From Streptomyces sp. GESEQ-35 (GTDB lineage: Bacteria; Actinomycetota; Actinomycetes; Streptomycetales; Streptomycetaceae): a stretch of 64,000 nucleotides of DNA. Both the position numbers and the translations under genes were made by a program. Every line of letters starts with the position of its first letter. The first letter of the stretch is position 1. The stretch lies in assembly GCF_017948485.1 (NCBI RefSeq), contig NZ_JAFFSX010000019.1:1-64000 (forward strand), given 5' to 3'. The notes beneath the pieces were generated by a model. That model saw only the letters and a list, made by a program, of their open reading frames with translations. It was not told where the DNA came from and ran no database searches. Positions 26,072 to 33,447 of this stretch are shown one piece after another.

Positions 26072-26656
26072 ATGGCAACCGATCCGACGGAACAACTGGT
26101 CCGACTGTTCGCCGAGGAGAGCCGGGTGCGCGCCTTCGCCGCCGTGGCCTTGGGCGCGGGGAACGCCGAGCAGGTCGCCCGGGCGGCGGGGCTGTCCCCG
26201 AGGGAGACGGCCGTGGCGCTGCGGCGGCTGCGGGAGCAGGGCGTGGTGACGGCGGGGGACGACGCCGAACTGGGCGTCGCGTACGGCCTGTTCAAGGAGT
26301 ACGTGCGGGCGGCGGCGCAGCGGGACTCCGAGGAGGTCGAAAGCCCTGCCTCCGGGGACGAGCGGGCCGACATGATCCTGCGGACCTTCGTACGGGACGG
26401 GCGGCTGGTCCGGCTTCCCGCGCAGTGGACCCGCAAGAAGCTGGTGCTGCGGCACATCGCCGAGCGGACCTTCGAGCCGGGCGTCGAGTACCCGGAACGA
26501 ACCGTCAACGAGAAGCTGCGCGCCTGGTGTGAGGACAGCGACGACATCGACCATGTGACGCTCCGGCGCCATCTGGTGGACCTGCACCAGCTGCACCGGA
26601 GCGAAGGGGTCTATCGGCGGCCGGCCGGGTATGCCGAGGCCGCCGACATCGCCTGA
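26072..26656 (+). CDS. DUF2087-domain protein
   Basis: A 194-residue soluble protein. The first 75 residues resemble a winged-helix unit (GNAEQVARAAGLSPRETAVALRRLREQGVV). The C-terminal part (ILRTFVRDGRLVRLPAQWTRKKLVLRHIAERTFEPG, YPERTVNEKL, HVTLRRHLVD) is a DUF2087 domain. Such proteins look like transcription regulators, but no target is known. It is a lone gene with a short leader. Confidence 0.8.
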   Translation: MATDPTEQLVRLFAEESRVRAFAAVALGAGNAEQVARAAGLSPRETAVALRRLREQGVVTAGDDAELGVAYGLFKEYVRAAAQRDSEEVESPASGDERADMILRTFVRDGRLVRLPAQWTRKKLVLRHIAERTFEPGVEYPERTVNEKLRAWCEDSDDIDHVTLRRHLVDLHQLHRSEGVYRRPAGYAEAADIA

Positions 26657-26665
26657 CCGCCGGCT

Positions 26666-27625
26666 TCAGGGCAGCCGTCGTAGCGGTGAACCCGCCAGAT
26701 ACGCCTGGATGTTCTCGACCGCCTGGCCGTAGTACGTCGCGTAGTTGGCCTGCGAGACATAGCCCAGGTGGGGTGTGGCGAGGAGGCGGGGGGCTGTGCG
26801 CATCGGGTGGTCGGCGGGGAGCGGCTCGATGTCGAAGACATCGACTCCGGCGCCCGCGATGCGGCCCTCGTGCAGGGCGGTGAGCAGGGCGTCCTGGTCG
26901 ACGATCGCCGCGCGTGAGGTGTTGACCAGATACGCCGTCGGCTTGAGCAGGGCGACTTCGGCGGGGCCGAGGAGGCCGCGAGTGCGGTCGCTCAGGGCGA
27001 GGTGGACGGAGACGAAGTCGCTGTCGGTGAGCAGCTCCTCCTTGGACGCGGCCAGGTGGACGCCGAACTCTTCGGCGCGGTCCTTGGTGAGGTTCTGGCT
27101 CCAGGCGCTGACGTGCATGCCGAAGGCGAGGCCGATCCGTGCCACGCGGCTGCCGATCTTTCCGAGGCCGAGGAGCCCGAGGCGGCGGCCGTGCAGGTCG
27201 GCGCCGACCGTGGACTGCCAGGGGCCGCCGGAGCGCAGGGCGCTGGTCTCCTCCGCGATGCCGCGGGCGAGGCCGAGCAGCAGGGCCCAGGTCAGTTCGA
27301 CGGGCGGGGTGGAGGAGCTGGCGGTGCCGCACACGGTGACGCCGTTCGCCTCGGCGGCCGCGTAGTCGATGACGGTGTTGCGCATGCCGGAGGCGACGAT
27401 CAGTTTCAGCCGGGGCAGTCGGTCGACCAGCGAGGCCGGGAAAGGTACGCGTTCGCGCAGGGTGACCGCGATGTCGAAGTCGGTGAGGGCCTCGGCGAGG
27501 GCGTCCTCGTCGGGGAAGTGGGAGTCGAAGCAGACGACCTCGACCTCGTCCGCGAGCGGTGACCAGTCGGCGACGTCCGTCGCCGCCCTCTGAAAGTCGT
27601 CGAGCACAGCACAGCGCAGCCGCAC
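26666..27625 (-). CDS. D-2-hydroxyacid dehydrogenase family protein
   Basis: A 319-residue NAD-dependent oxidoreductase. The nucleotide site is LGLLGLGKIGSRVARIG (GxGxxG). The catalytic triad is expected at Arg in VNTSRAAIVD, Glu in VDVFDIEP and His in ATPHLGYVS, all present. Family members reduce 2-keto acids or oxidise 2-hydroxy acids; the substrate is not predictable. The start is GTG at 27625, with GGAG upstream. Convergent with the DUF2087 gene, 9 bp apart. Confidence 0.85.
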   Translation of the reverse strand: MRLRCAVLDDFQRAATDVADWSPLADEVEVVCFDSHFPDEDALAEALTDFDIAVTLRERVPFPASLVDRLPRLKLIVASGMRNTVIDYAAAEANGVTVCGTASSSTPPVELTWALLLGLARGIAEETSALRSGGPWQSTVGADLHGRRLGLLGLGKIGSRVARIGLAFGMHVSAWSQNLTKDRAEEFGVHLAASKEELLTDSDFVSVHLALSDRTRGLLGPAEVALLKPTAYLVNTSRAAIVDQDALLTALHEGRIAGAGVDVFDIEPLPADHPMRTAPRLLATPHLGYVSQANYATYYGQAVENIQAYLAGSPLRRLP

Positions 27626-27909
27626 GGCGGCTCCTTTCCGTGGCCGGGGGACCGACCCTACGTCAACGCCAACTCGGCGGATCACGGCGGATCACGGCGG
27701 CGGCGGACCTGGCGCCGGTGCTGGTGCCGCCGGCGGCCCTCACTGGCTGAACAGCAAAAACGCCCTCCCGAAGGAGGGCGGAGACTGGGCGCCCCCGGCG
27801 GGGCGCCGACAGCATCTGTACGGTCCAACACCGGCCGTGAGCTGGTGCTTTCCGGGACGGTGGCGGTACCGCAACAGCGGAGGCGCCGTCGTCGTGGGGG
27901 TGGTTCCCG
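27626..27909. other. Left junction of the accessory region
   Basis: No gene seen. It contains a short tandem repeat GGCGGATCAC (27676 onward) and, at 27761-27780, a terminator listed separately. Conserved-looking core genes stop here and mobile-type genes begin, so an attachment site may lie in this stretch, but no duplicate was found. Confidence 0.4.
27761..27780 (-). terminator. Rho-independent terminator with U-tract
   Basis: An 8-bp stem (CGCCCTCC at 27761-27768 with 27773-27780) closes a CGAA loop and is flanked by AAAAA at 27756-27760. Read on the minus strand this gives a hairpin followed by TTTTT, the only classical U-tract terminator noticed in the window. No intact minus-strand gene ends here, so it may be left from a deleted gene. 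Confidence 0.7.
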
Positions 27910-28578
27910 GTGAGCGCCCCGGGCGTGGCAGGGCGCGAGGAGTCTCCGGACGTTCCTGATGCATCGCCGGACGCTGTTGGCAGTGCTGTCGGGTTTGAGG
28001 CGTGGTTGCGGCGTGGCTGTGCGTTGGTGGTGGCGTCAGTGGCCGGGTACGCCTCGTACGTGCACCAGCGGGAGTTCGCGTTGCAGGGTGGTGCGGACGC
28101 CGTGAGCGCGACCTTGTGGCCGTTGTCGGTTGACGGGTTGTTGCTGTTGGCGACGGTCGGGTTGCTGACGCCGGCTCGAGGGGTGGGGCGTCGGGCGCGG
28201 AGGGTGGTGTGGCTCGCGTTCTTGCTCGGCATCGCCGTCTCATTGGCGGCGAATGTGGCGGCCGCGCCTGCGTTGGCGTGGAAGCCGATGTTGGTGGCAG
28301 GCTGGCCGCCGGTCGCGCTGTTGCTGTCGGTGGAACTGCTCGCGCACCGCTCCGGCCGTCGAGACCGGGATGAGAGTGGTCGTGGCCTGTCGGTGCCGTC
28401 CAACCCAGGGGAGCGAGACGGTGGCGTGGCCCGGGGCCGAGACAGAGCAAGCCCGCCGAGAGGAAGGCCCAGGGAACCGAGACGAGACACGTTCGGGGCG
28501 GCAAGAGGTGAACGAGAGCAGTCGAGAACCGGTAAGGGAGGACGTGCGAGAAAAGCAAGCCCAGTCGCCGCAGGGTGA
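27910..28578 (+). CDS. DUF2637 membrane protein, frameshifted
   Basis: Residues 25-145 match DUF2637, a four-helix membrane domain of conjugative plasmids and integrative elements in Streptomyces (SVAGYASYVHQREFALQGGA, LWPLSVDGLLLLATVG, SLAANVAAAPALAWKPMLVAGWPPVALLLSVELLAHR). Starts at GTG. After about residue 150 this frame turns into Arg/Gly-rich nonsense, while the usual C-terminal part of such proteins appears in the +1 frame downstream (28598-28795). The gene is therefore probably disrupted by a frameshift between about 28370 and 28590. Confidence 0.65.
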   Translation: MSAPGVAGREESPDVPDASPDAVGSAVGFEAWLRRGCALVVASVAGYASYVHQREFALQGGADAVSATLWPLSVDGLLLLATVGLLTPARGVGRRARRVVWLAFLLGIAVSLAANVAAAPALAWKPMLVAGWPPVALLLSVELLAHRSGRRDRDESGRGLSVPSNPGERDGGVARGRDRASPPRGRPREPRRDTFGAARGEREQSRTGKGGRARKASPVAAG

Positions 28579-28597
28579 TCGGTCTCGGTCGGCGGGG

Positions 28598-28795
28598 GTG
28601 ACGGCGGAGGAGGTGATGTGGGAGCACTTCCAGAGGCAGTTGGCTGCCGGGCGGGTGCCCAGTGGCGCGGAGTTGGATCGGGTGGCGGGAACGAACAACT
28701 ACGGCCGGGCGGTGCTGGCCCGCTGGCGGCGTGAGGGCCGGATCCCGGGGATTGTGGATGGGGTGCGCGTGGTGGGAAGCCGCGATCACTCATGA
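28598..28795 (+). pseudogene. C-terminal part of the DUF2637 protein, +1 frame
   Basis: Readable as VTAEEVMWEHFQRQLAAGRV, then GAELDRVAGTNNYGRAVLARWRREGRIPG, the helix-turn-helix-like tail that normally follows DUF2637. A GTG at 28598 could start it separately, but without a good ribosome site. It is more simply the displaced end of the upstream gene. Confidence 0.55.
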
Positions 28796-30573
28796 GAACC
28801 ACCTGAGTTCGTGGGTGGTCCCGGTTGACGGGGCGGCTGGTGGTGGTCCGGCAGGGTGATGTGGAAGGCGACGGGATCGCTGTCGGAGTGTAGGCGGATG
28901 GTGAGTTGGGTGGTTTCGAACAGGCGCCGCAGCAGCTCCTCGGGCGCGTCCGCGAGGTGACGCGCGAGGTAGGGCAGGGCGTCGAGGAGTTCGGGCATGG
29001 TGCCGACCGCTTCGGTGGGGGCGGTCGTGGTGAGGTTGTGGAGCGTGGCGAGTGTGCTGGTGCGCTCGGCTTCGAGGTCGTTGTAGACGTGGCGGAGGGC
29101 AGTGGCGTAGGGGTCGTCGGCGGGGCAGTTCTGCGCCTGCTGCAGGAGGTTGTGCTGGCGGCGGGTGTAGTCGTTCAGCAGGTGGTGCAGTTGGTCCCGC
29201 TCGGCCTGCTGCGCCGAGCTGCGGTGCTGGGCGCGTTCGAGCTCAGCGGCCAGTCGTTCCGGCTGGTTGGGGCGGAGGACATGATCGGTGTAGAACGCGG
29301 CCAATGCGTCCAATAGGAGGTCCTCGCGGATGTACGTGGTCTTGGGGTGGCCGGCGTAGGCGTCGGGGCGGCCGCGGTTATTGGCCTCGGGCTGGCAGCA
29401 GTAGTAGGTGATGCCCTTGCGGTGCTTGCCGAACATGCGTCGGTTGCAGGCGTGCAGGAGCATGCCGCGGAGCACGTAGGTGCGGTTCGTCTGTGGATGG
29501 ACGTTGATGGTGTTCCCGGCCCGGGAGCCTTGGTTGGCCTGCGGCTTCTGGGTAAGGGCGTCGTACATCCACTTGGGGATCAGCGGCTCGTGCACCGGCT
29601 GCGGTGACCACACCCACAGCGCGGGGTCGTTGTGGGCGCCACTGCGGGAGCGGCTGGCGCGCCGGTTGAAGACTTGGTAGCCGGTGTATTTGGGGTTGCG
29701 CAGCAAGTCGGCGACGGCGGATTTGCCCCACGCGCCGCGGGCCCGTGCGGCGCCACCGGGCGGGATCGGCGGCGGAAACAGCGCGGGGTCGGCGTTGAGG
29801 CGGTCGACGATCGCGGCGTAGCCGAGCCGGTCGTGGTAGCGCCAGTGGGCGATCTGGGTGACGGTGTGGGCGCGGGTGCCGTCCGGCTCCAGCCGGGACT
29901 TCGTCTGGCCCTTGGCCGCCTTGACCGGGTTGGGATGCCGGTAGCGCCTGGCCGTGTATCCGTACGGGGGTTTGCCGATGTTCCAGCCCTCCCGCACGTG
30001 CAGGCATAGCCCGCCCCAGGAAGTCTCCAAGGCATTGAAGACCTCGTACTCGGCCACCGACTGGTTGATGCGACGCTGCAGGATCTGCTGGGCCCGTCCG
30101 CCGCCGATCTTGATGGGCTCGTTCCAGGCGAACAACGGCACGCCCGCCTCTTCCAGCGTCCGCTCCACCGACAGACTCTCGAACATCCGCCGCGCCACCC
30201 GGGCGGTGCTCTCGCAGATCACCGCATCGAACCGACGCCCGGGATGCGCCGCCTCGGCCAGCAGCTCCTGGATGCCGCCGTCGCGGGGGATGGGCACTTC
30301 GAAGCGCTCCACGGTCCCGTCCTTCCCGCGCTTGTTGAGGCCGAGCCGACCGGACTCCACGTCGTAGAAGTGACACACGACCACCCATGCCTCCGGCAGC
30401 GCCGACCGGGACCGCTCGAACTGTCGGAGCAGCGACTGCCGCGGATCCTGCTGCTCCTGCGTCGAACAGCGCCCCAGCCAGGCCAGGCGCACCTCCCCGC
30501 GCAGGAGGCCGCCCGGCGGAGCGAACGGTGAAACCGCCACATCCGGCAGTCCCGCAGCCATGCCCGGGTTCAT
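28786..30573 (-). CDS. Large serine recombinase
   Basis: A 595-residue site-specific recombinase. The resolvase domain holds the catalytic Ser in LGRCSTQEQQDPRQSLLRQ and helix ICESTARVARR. It is followed by a Recombinase domain (NIGKPPYGYTARRYRHPNPVKA, GKSAVADLLRNPKYTGYQVFNRR), a reduced zinc-ribbon region (LLHACNRRMFGKHRKGITYYCC) and a coiled-coil C-terminus (ERLAAELERAQ). Such enzymes integrate and excise phages or elements between attP and attB. MNPGMAAGLP at 30573 is the preferred start. Its 3' end overlaps the DUF2637 remnant by 10 bp. Confidence 0.85.
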   Translation of the reverse strand: MNPGMAAGLPDVAVSPFAPPGGLLRGEVRLAWLGRCSTQEQQDPRQSLLRQFERSRSALPEAWVVVCHFYDVESGRLGLNKRGKDGTVERFEVPIPRDGGIQELLAEAAHPGRRFDAVICESTARVARRMFESLSVERTLEEAGVPLFAWNEPIKIGGGRAQQILQRRINQSVAEYEVFNALETSWGGLCLHVREGWNIGKPPYGYTARRYRHPNPVKAAKGQTKSRLEPDGTRAHTVTQIAHWRYHDRLGYAAIVDRLNADPALFPPPIPPGGAARARGAWGKSAVADLLRNPKYTGYQVFNRRASRSRSGAHNDPALWVWSPQPVHEPLIPKWMYDALTQKPQANQGSRAGNTINVHPQTNRTYVLRGMLLHACNRRMFGKHRKGITYYCCQPEANNRGRPDAYAGHPKTTYIREDLLLDALAAFYTDHVLRPNQPERLAAELERAQHRSSAQQAERDQLHHLLNDYTRRQHNLLQQAQNCPADDPYATALRHVYNDLEAERTSTLATLHNLTTTAPTEAVGTMPELLDALPYLARHLADAPEELLRRLFETTQLTIRLHSDSDPVAFHITLPDHHQPPRQPGPPTNSGGSHE

Positions 30574-30655
30574 GGCCACAATCACGCTCGGCGGCCTTCC
30601 GTACACGGCACGACATCGGACGCTGTCCTTCCGGGCTGTGCAGCTTCCATCTGAC

Positions 30656-30925
30656 TCATGCGGCGCTTCCCACCCCATTCGCCAGCGAGGGCTGGGCAGC
30701 GGTATGTCGGGCGGTGTGCGCCCAGACGAGGAGGTCGTAGAGGACGTCGGCCAACTCGGCGTGGACGCACAACGCCTCGCAGTCCGTAGTGACGTTCACA
30801 ACGCCGGAGAAACGGAGGCCGCCGATGTGCCCCGACGGCTGGTACCGCCAGGATGCGGAACTCTCGTCAGGGAGGGCCTGATGGCGTTTTGGTTTGTTCT
30901 CACGCAGCGGACTTCGACTCTGCAT
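30656..30925 (-). CDS. Small hypothetical protein upstream of the recombinase
   Basis: An 89-residue protein, MQSRSPLRENKPKRHQAL at the start and CEALCVHAELADVLYDLLVWAHTARHTAAQ near the end, the latter forming a good amphipathic helix. AGGTG lies 8 bases before the ATG. It is 82 bp upstream of the recombinase on the same strand, so it may be a small accessory such as a directionality factor; nothing in the sequence proves it. Confidence 0.5.
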   Translation of the reverse strand: MQSRSPLRENKPKRHQALPDESSASWRYQPSGHIGGLRFSGVVNVTTDCEALCVHAELADVLYDLLVWAHTARHTAAQPSLANGVGSAA

Positions 30926-31294
30926 GGCCATCACCTACAGGTCACTGGTGCGGTAGCCAGGCCAGACCCGGCGTGCAGGAAGGGAAGGCCGCGAGGCCGA
31001 CCAACATCAGGCTAGGCACGGGAACCAGCTGGCGGTTCTGACGCATCGACTTCTCAATCGATCGAGTGCAGACCGGTTTAAAGAGGTGGCTTGCGTGATC
31101 GTCAGTCTCACGCTGAGCGTCGGCTCGCGCTGCTCTCTGCGGAGGAGGAATGCCTGCCCCGAGCGAACGTGGACCAGCCCGAGCGATCCGGCGACCCCAA
31201 GAACCGTGGATCAGTTTTAAAGGCGCTGCTCACGAGGGAAGGCCCGCTCCCGTGACCACAGGAAACGGAGGGAACTCGTGCAGATGAACCAAGG

Positions 31295-31770
31295 GTGCGG
31301 GGCGCGCTACTCACCGTCCGGGTGGAGGCGGCGCTGTCTGGGCCGGACGAACACCGAAGAACCGCACGCGCGTTGTTCGACGACATAGGCTGGGAGGTGC
31401 TGGACGCTGATGAGGCGGCGTACCCGGTGGTCCGCACGCCGGGCGGAGTTCTCCCGGATGAGGCTGTCCGGAATTCGGTCTACACCCTTGCCACACCTGT
31501 CCGGCGTGATTCTGGACGCCGACATGAGCGGTGGGCGGTCCAGGAGGTCAAGGATCTGGCGGACGATGCCCACCTGGACCTACGGCCGGTGAGCGCGCAG
31601 ACGCTGCAAAGGCAGCGTCGCCAGGAACCACACTGGTTCGTCTGCGCACCGCGCACCGCGCAGCACGCACTCCAATCCGCGGAGCCGGTGGCTGTTCGAT
31701 CGGGCGCGGAGCATGGGGTTCCACGACACCGGGACCGTGCTGTTCGGCTGGGTGGCGAAACCCGCCGCGA
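31295..31770 (+). pseudogene. Degenerate conserved protein
   Basis: Protein-like text runs through more than one frame: VEAALSGPDEHRRTARALFDDIGWEVLD, then QEVKDLADDAHLDLRPVSAQ and QEPHWFVCAP in the first frame, then GFHDTGTVLFGWVAKP in another from about 31710. This looks like one former gene with at least one frameshift near 31680 and perhaps another near 31450-31520. I do not recognise the family. The gap 30926-31294 holds nothing clear apart from a weak 54-codon frame at 31091-31255. Confidence 0.5.
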
Positions 31771-31905
31771 GTGAGGACAAGTGCGCGGCGGGAGGGTTCC
31801 GCTCGCCACCCTGCTTGGGAACATGTCGCCCACGCCCGCACCCGGCGAGGGTGTGCGGGCGGGCGCATGCTGGTGGCAGTTTCACACAGGGTGTGAGGCT
31901 TTGGA

Positions 31906-32161
31906 CCCCGCCCGTCCCTCGGGGGAGGGAAACGGGCGGGGCCGAGGCACCCGGCCGTCCGTGGGAGGGGAAACTCCGGGCGGACGGGGCCGGTCTTGCA
32001 GTGACCCCGGCCATCCGCCACGGGGGAGGCGGACGGCCGAGGCCGATCAACAACGGCGGTTTCAACGGGGTCCCGGCGGCGAGGGAGCTGCCAAGCAGGC
32101 CACCGGGACCCCATTTCCCCTCCCCCACAACCCCTCCAGGCAGGCAAGGGATGAAACCGCC
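31906..32161. other. Array of GC-rich hairpins
   Basis: Four structures in 256 bp: 31906-31915 with 31932-31941 (10 bp); 31951-31961 with 31981-31993; 32009-32019 with 32028-32038 (one mismatch); and a nested one in which 32055-32064 pairs with 32152-32161 (10 bp) outside 32067-32076 pairing with 32103-32112 (10 bp). No gene reads through. The last one lies just past the stop of the minus-strand gene at 32172 and may terminate it; the rest could be a structured RNA. Confidence 0.5.
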
Positions 32162-32171
32162 AGGAAGGGGC

Positions 32172-32393
32172 TTAAGGGATGTCGCGGACCGCGCGCCAAT
32201 CCTCGTACAACTGGCGTCCGGTCTCGCAGCACACGCCGGGGATCTCGCCGACCTCACCGCACGCGTTCGCGTGGGCTAAGTAGGCGCGGTAGGCCGGCTG
32301 GACGCGCAGGAAGGTGGCACTGCCCGCGATGCGCTGTGAGTGCCCGAAGGCGCCGCTGCCGGCGTCGCGCCACTGCCACGTTAAGTCGCTCAT
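32172..32393 (-). CDS. Small hypothetical protein
   Basis: A 73-residue soluble protein, MSDLTWQWRDAGSGAFGHSQR followed by FLRVQPAYRAYLAHANACGEVGEIPGVCCETGRQLYEDWRAVRD. It has three cysteines and a helical C-terminus. GAGGGGG lies just ahead of the ATG. It is divergent from the 19-bp motif at 32459. I do not recognise it; codon use looks coding. Confidence 0.65.
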   Translation of the reverse strand: MSDLTWQWRDAGSGAFGHSQRIAGSATFLRVQPAYRAYLAHANACGEVGEIPGVCCETGRQLYEDWRAVRDIP

Positions 32394-32458
32394 GAGTCCC
32401 CCTCGTGAACGTCAGCCGTGCACCGGCCTGTTCACGTACCGGTAGTCTGAGGGTTCAC

Positions 32459-32477
32459 CATATAGGGCACTGTAGGC
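32459..32477 (+). promoter_or_regulatory. 19-bp motif, copy A
   Basis: CATATAGGGCACTGTAGGC lies 18 bp before an ATG at 32496 that has GGGAGG upstream. The exact reverse complement occurs at 42761-42779, in front of the GntR regulator gene. TATAGG could serve as a -10 box. A probable operator or promoter controlled by that regulator. Confidence 0.6.
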
Positions 32478-32495
32478 AACCAGGGAGGTCTGTGC

Positions 32496-32681
32496 ATGCC
32501 TTTGCGGACGAACGGCGGCGGGTACCCGGACCGTCTGGGCTGTCGTGAGACCTCTCTCACGGTGATCTCACAGATGACTCACACAAACCCCGGATGCTCT
32601 TCACGTGCGACCTCCACGGGGACGAGCAGGTGGAGGTCCACCCGATCGCCGCTCCGGACCCTGAGGTCTCGGGGGTCCTGA
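32496..32681 (+). CDS. Possible short or truncated reading frame
   Basis: A good ribosome site (GGGAGG) precedes MPLRTNGGGYPDRLG, but within about 16 codons the frame runs into CTCAC array 1 and its downstream leader, where the translation no longer looks like protein. Either a leader peptide or the start of a gene cut off by the array. Confidence 0.25.
   Translation: MPLRTNGGGYPDRLGCRETSLTVISQMTHTNPGCSSRATSTGTSRWRSTRSPLRTLRSRGS
32546..32604 (+). promoter_or_regulatory. CTCAC array 1
   Basis: TGAGA at 32546, then CTCAC at 32556, 32567 and 32578 (exactly 11 bp apart), then TTCAC at 32600 (22 bp on), followed by the shared RYGCGACCTCC. The phasing of direct repeats on one helix face is that of OmpR/PhoB-family response-regulator sites. 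Three near-identical arrays occur at 35587, 42059 and 49478. Confidence 0.75.
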
Positions 32682-32764
32682 CTGGCGATCGGCCCCGGTT
32701 TCCCCTTCAGGACCACATAGCCGGGGACCCGAGAGCCCCCTCCCGAGCACGCAGGAGGGGGCTC
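32605..32764 (+). ncRNA. Short transcript unit after array 1 (putative)
   Basis: About 160 bp between array 1 and a hairpin (GAGCCCCCTCC at 32733-32743 with 32754-32764, followed by TTG). It contains GGTGGAGGTCCACCCGATCGCC and the arm GGCGATCGG at 32683, the same order of elements as units 3 and 4. No gene of normal kind fits; a GTGGAGGTC start would give a peptide beginning VEVHPIA. Transcription is inferred only. Confidence 0.4.
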
Positions 32765-33021
32765 TTGCCTGGCCGGGGTACGAGAAGAGCCCCAGCCGTC
32801 CGCTGGGGGTGGCGTGCGGGGGATTGTGGCCAGATCTTCCTGGAGTCGGTTGGACAGTGATCTCGCATCAGGAGCGTCTTGTCTTCCTATTGCCTGTGCG
32901 CGGGGAGCTTCGGGTCCGGCCCGAGCAAGGCGCCGTTGCAGCGCGCATCCGGTCGGCGCGGGAGATGAGAATGCTCTCCTTTTCTCATCAACGCGTTCGA
33001 TTGAGGCCGCAGACTGACGGG

Positions 33022-33447
33022 ATGGCGCTTCGGAAGGTCGGTGCAGTGACCATTGGGGTGTGTGCCCTTGCGGTGGCAGGGGTGCTGGTCGGGCGTGGGT
33101 GGGCTGGTGGCGGTGATCCGCCGACGCTCGGGCCGGGAATCGTCGTGCCGGGAGGTGCCGAGTCGTTACCGGCGCCGACATCGCGACCGGCTTCTCCCAC
33201 CCCCGGGCCGTCGGGACCGTCGTCCTCTCCCGTATCACCGGCTCCATCACGGCAGTCGTCTTCCGCGGCTGCTCCGCCGACAGAATCCGGCGGTGAGCCT
33301 GTCAGCATGCCGCCCCCACCCCACAGCACTGATGACACCACCTCTGCTCCCGGCACGACGACTCCCACCCCGAGCAGCAGCGGGAGCACCCCTGCGGGGA
33401 GCGACGACGGCGGCGACGACGGCGGCGGTGGTGGGGAGGACGGCTGA
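33022..33447 (+). CDS. Membrane-anchored Ser/Pro/Thr-rich protein
   Basis: A 141-residue protein: MALRKVGAVTIGVCALAVAGVLVGRGWAGG gives a signal/anchor helix, and the rest is a disordered Pro/Ser/Thr tail ending in an Asp/Gly-rich stretch (GSDDGGDDGGGGGEDG). It directly precedes the histidine kinase gene, with only the GTG/ATG start region between, so it may be an extracytoplasmic accessory to the sensor. The acidic tail could bind cations. Confidence 0.65.
   Translation: MALRKVGAVTIGVCALAVAGVLVGRGWAGGGDPPTLGPGIVVPGGAESLPAPTSRPASPTPGPSGPSSSPVSPAPSRQSSSAAAPPTESGGEPVSMPPPPHSTDDTTSAPGTTTPTPSSSGSTPAGSDDGGDDGGGGGEDG

Noticed and set aside
31091..31255. TTG-initiated 54-codon frame (LRDRQSHAERRLALLSAEEE)
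   Set aside because: GAGG lies upstream and the text is protein-like, but there is no family likeness and the surroundings are decayed; not enough support.
31906..32161. Hairpin cluster as a CRISPR array
   Set aside because: The stems differ in sequence and there are no equal-sized spacers or cas genes. No CRISPR was seen anywhere in the window.
32594..32860. Plus-strand frame of 88 codons starting MLFTCDLHG
   Set aside because: It begins inside array 1, has no ribosome site, and runs through the terminal hairpin. Only the short VEVHPIA part deserves attention.
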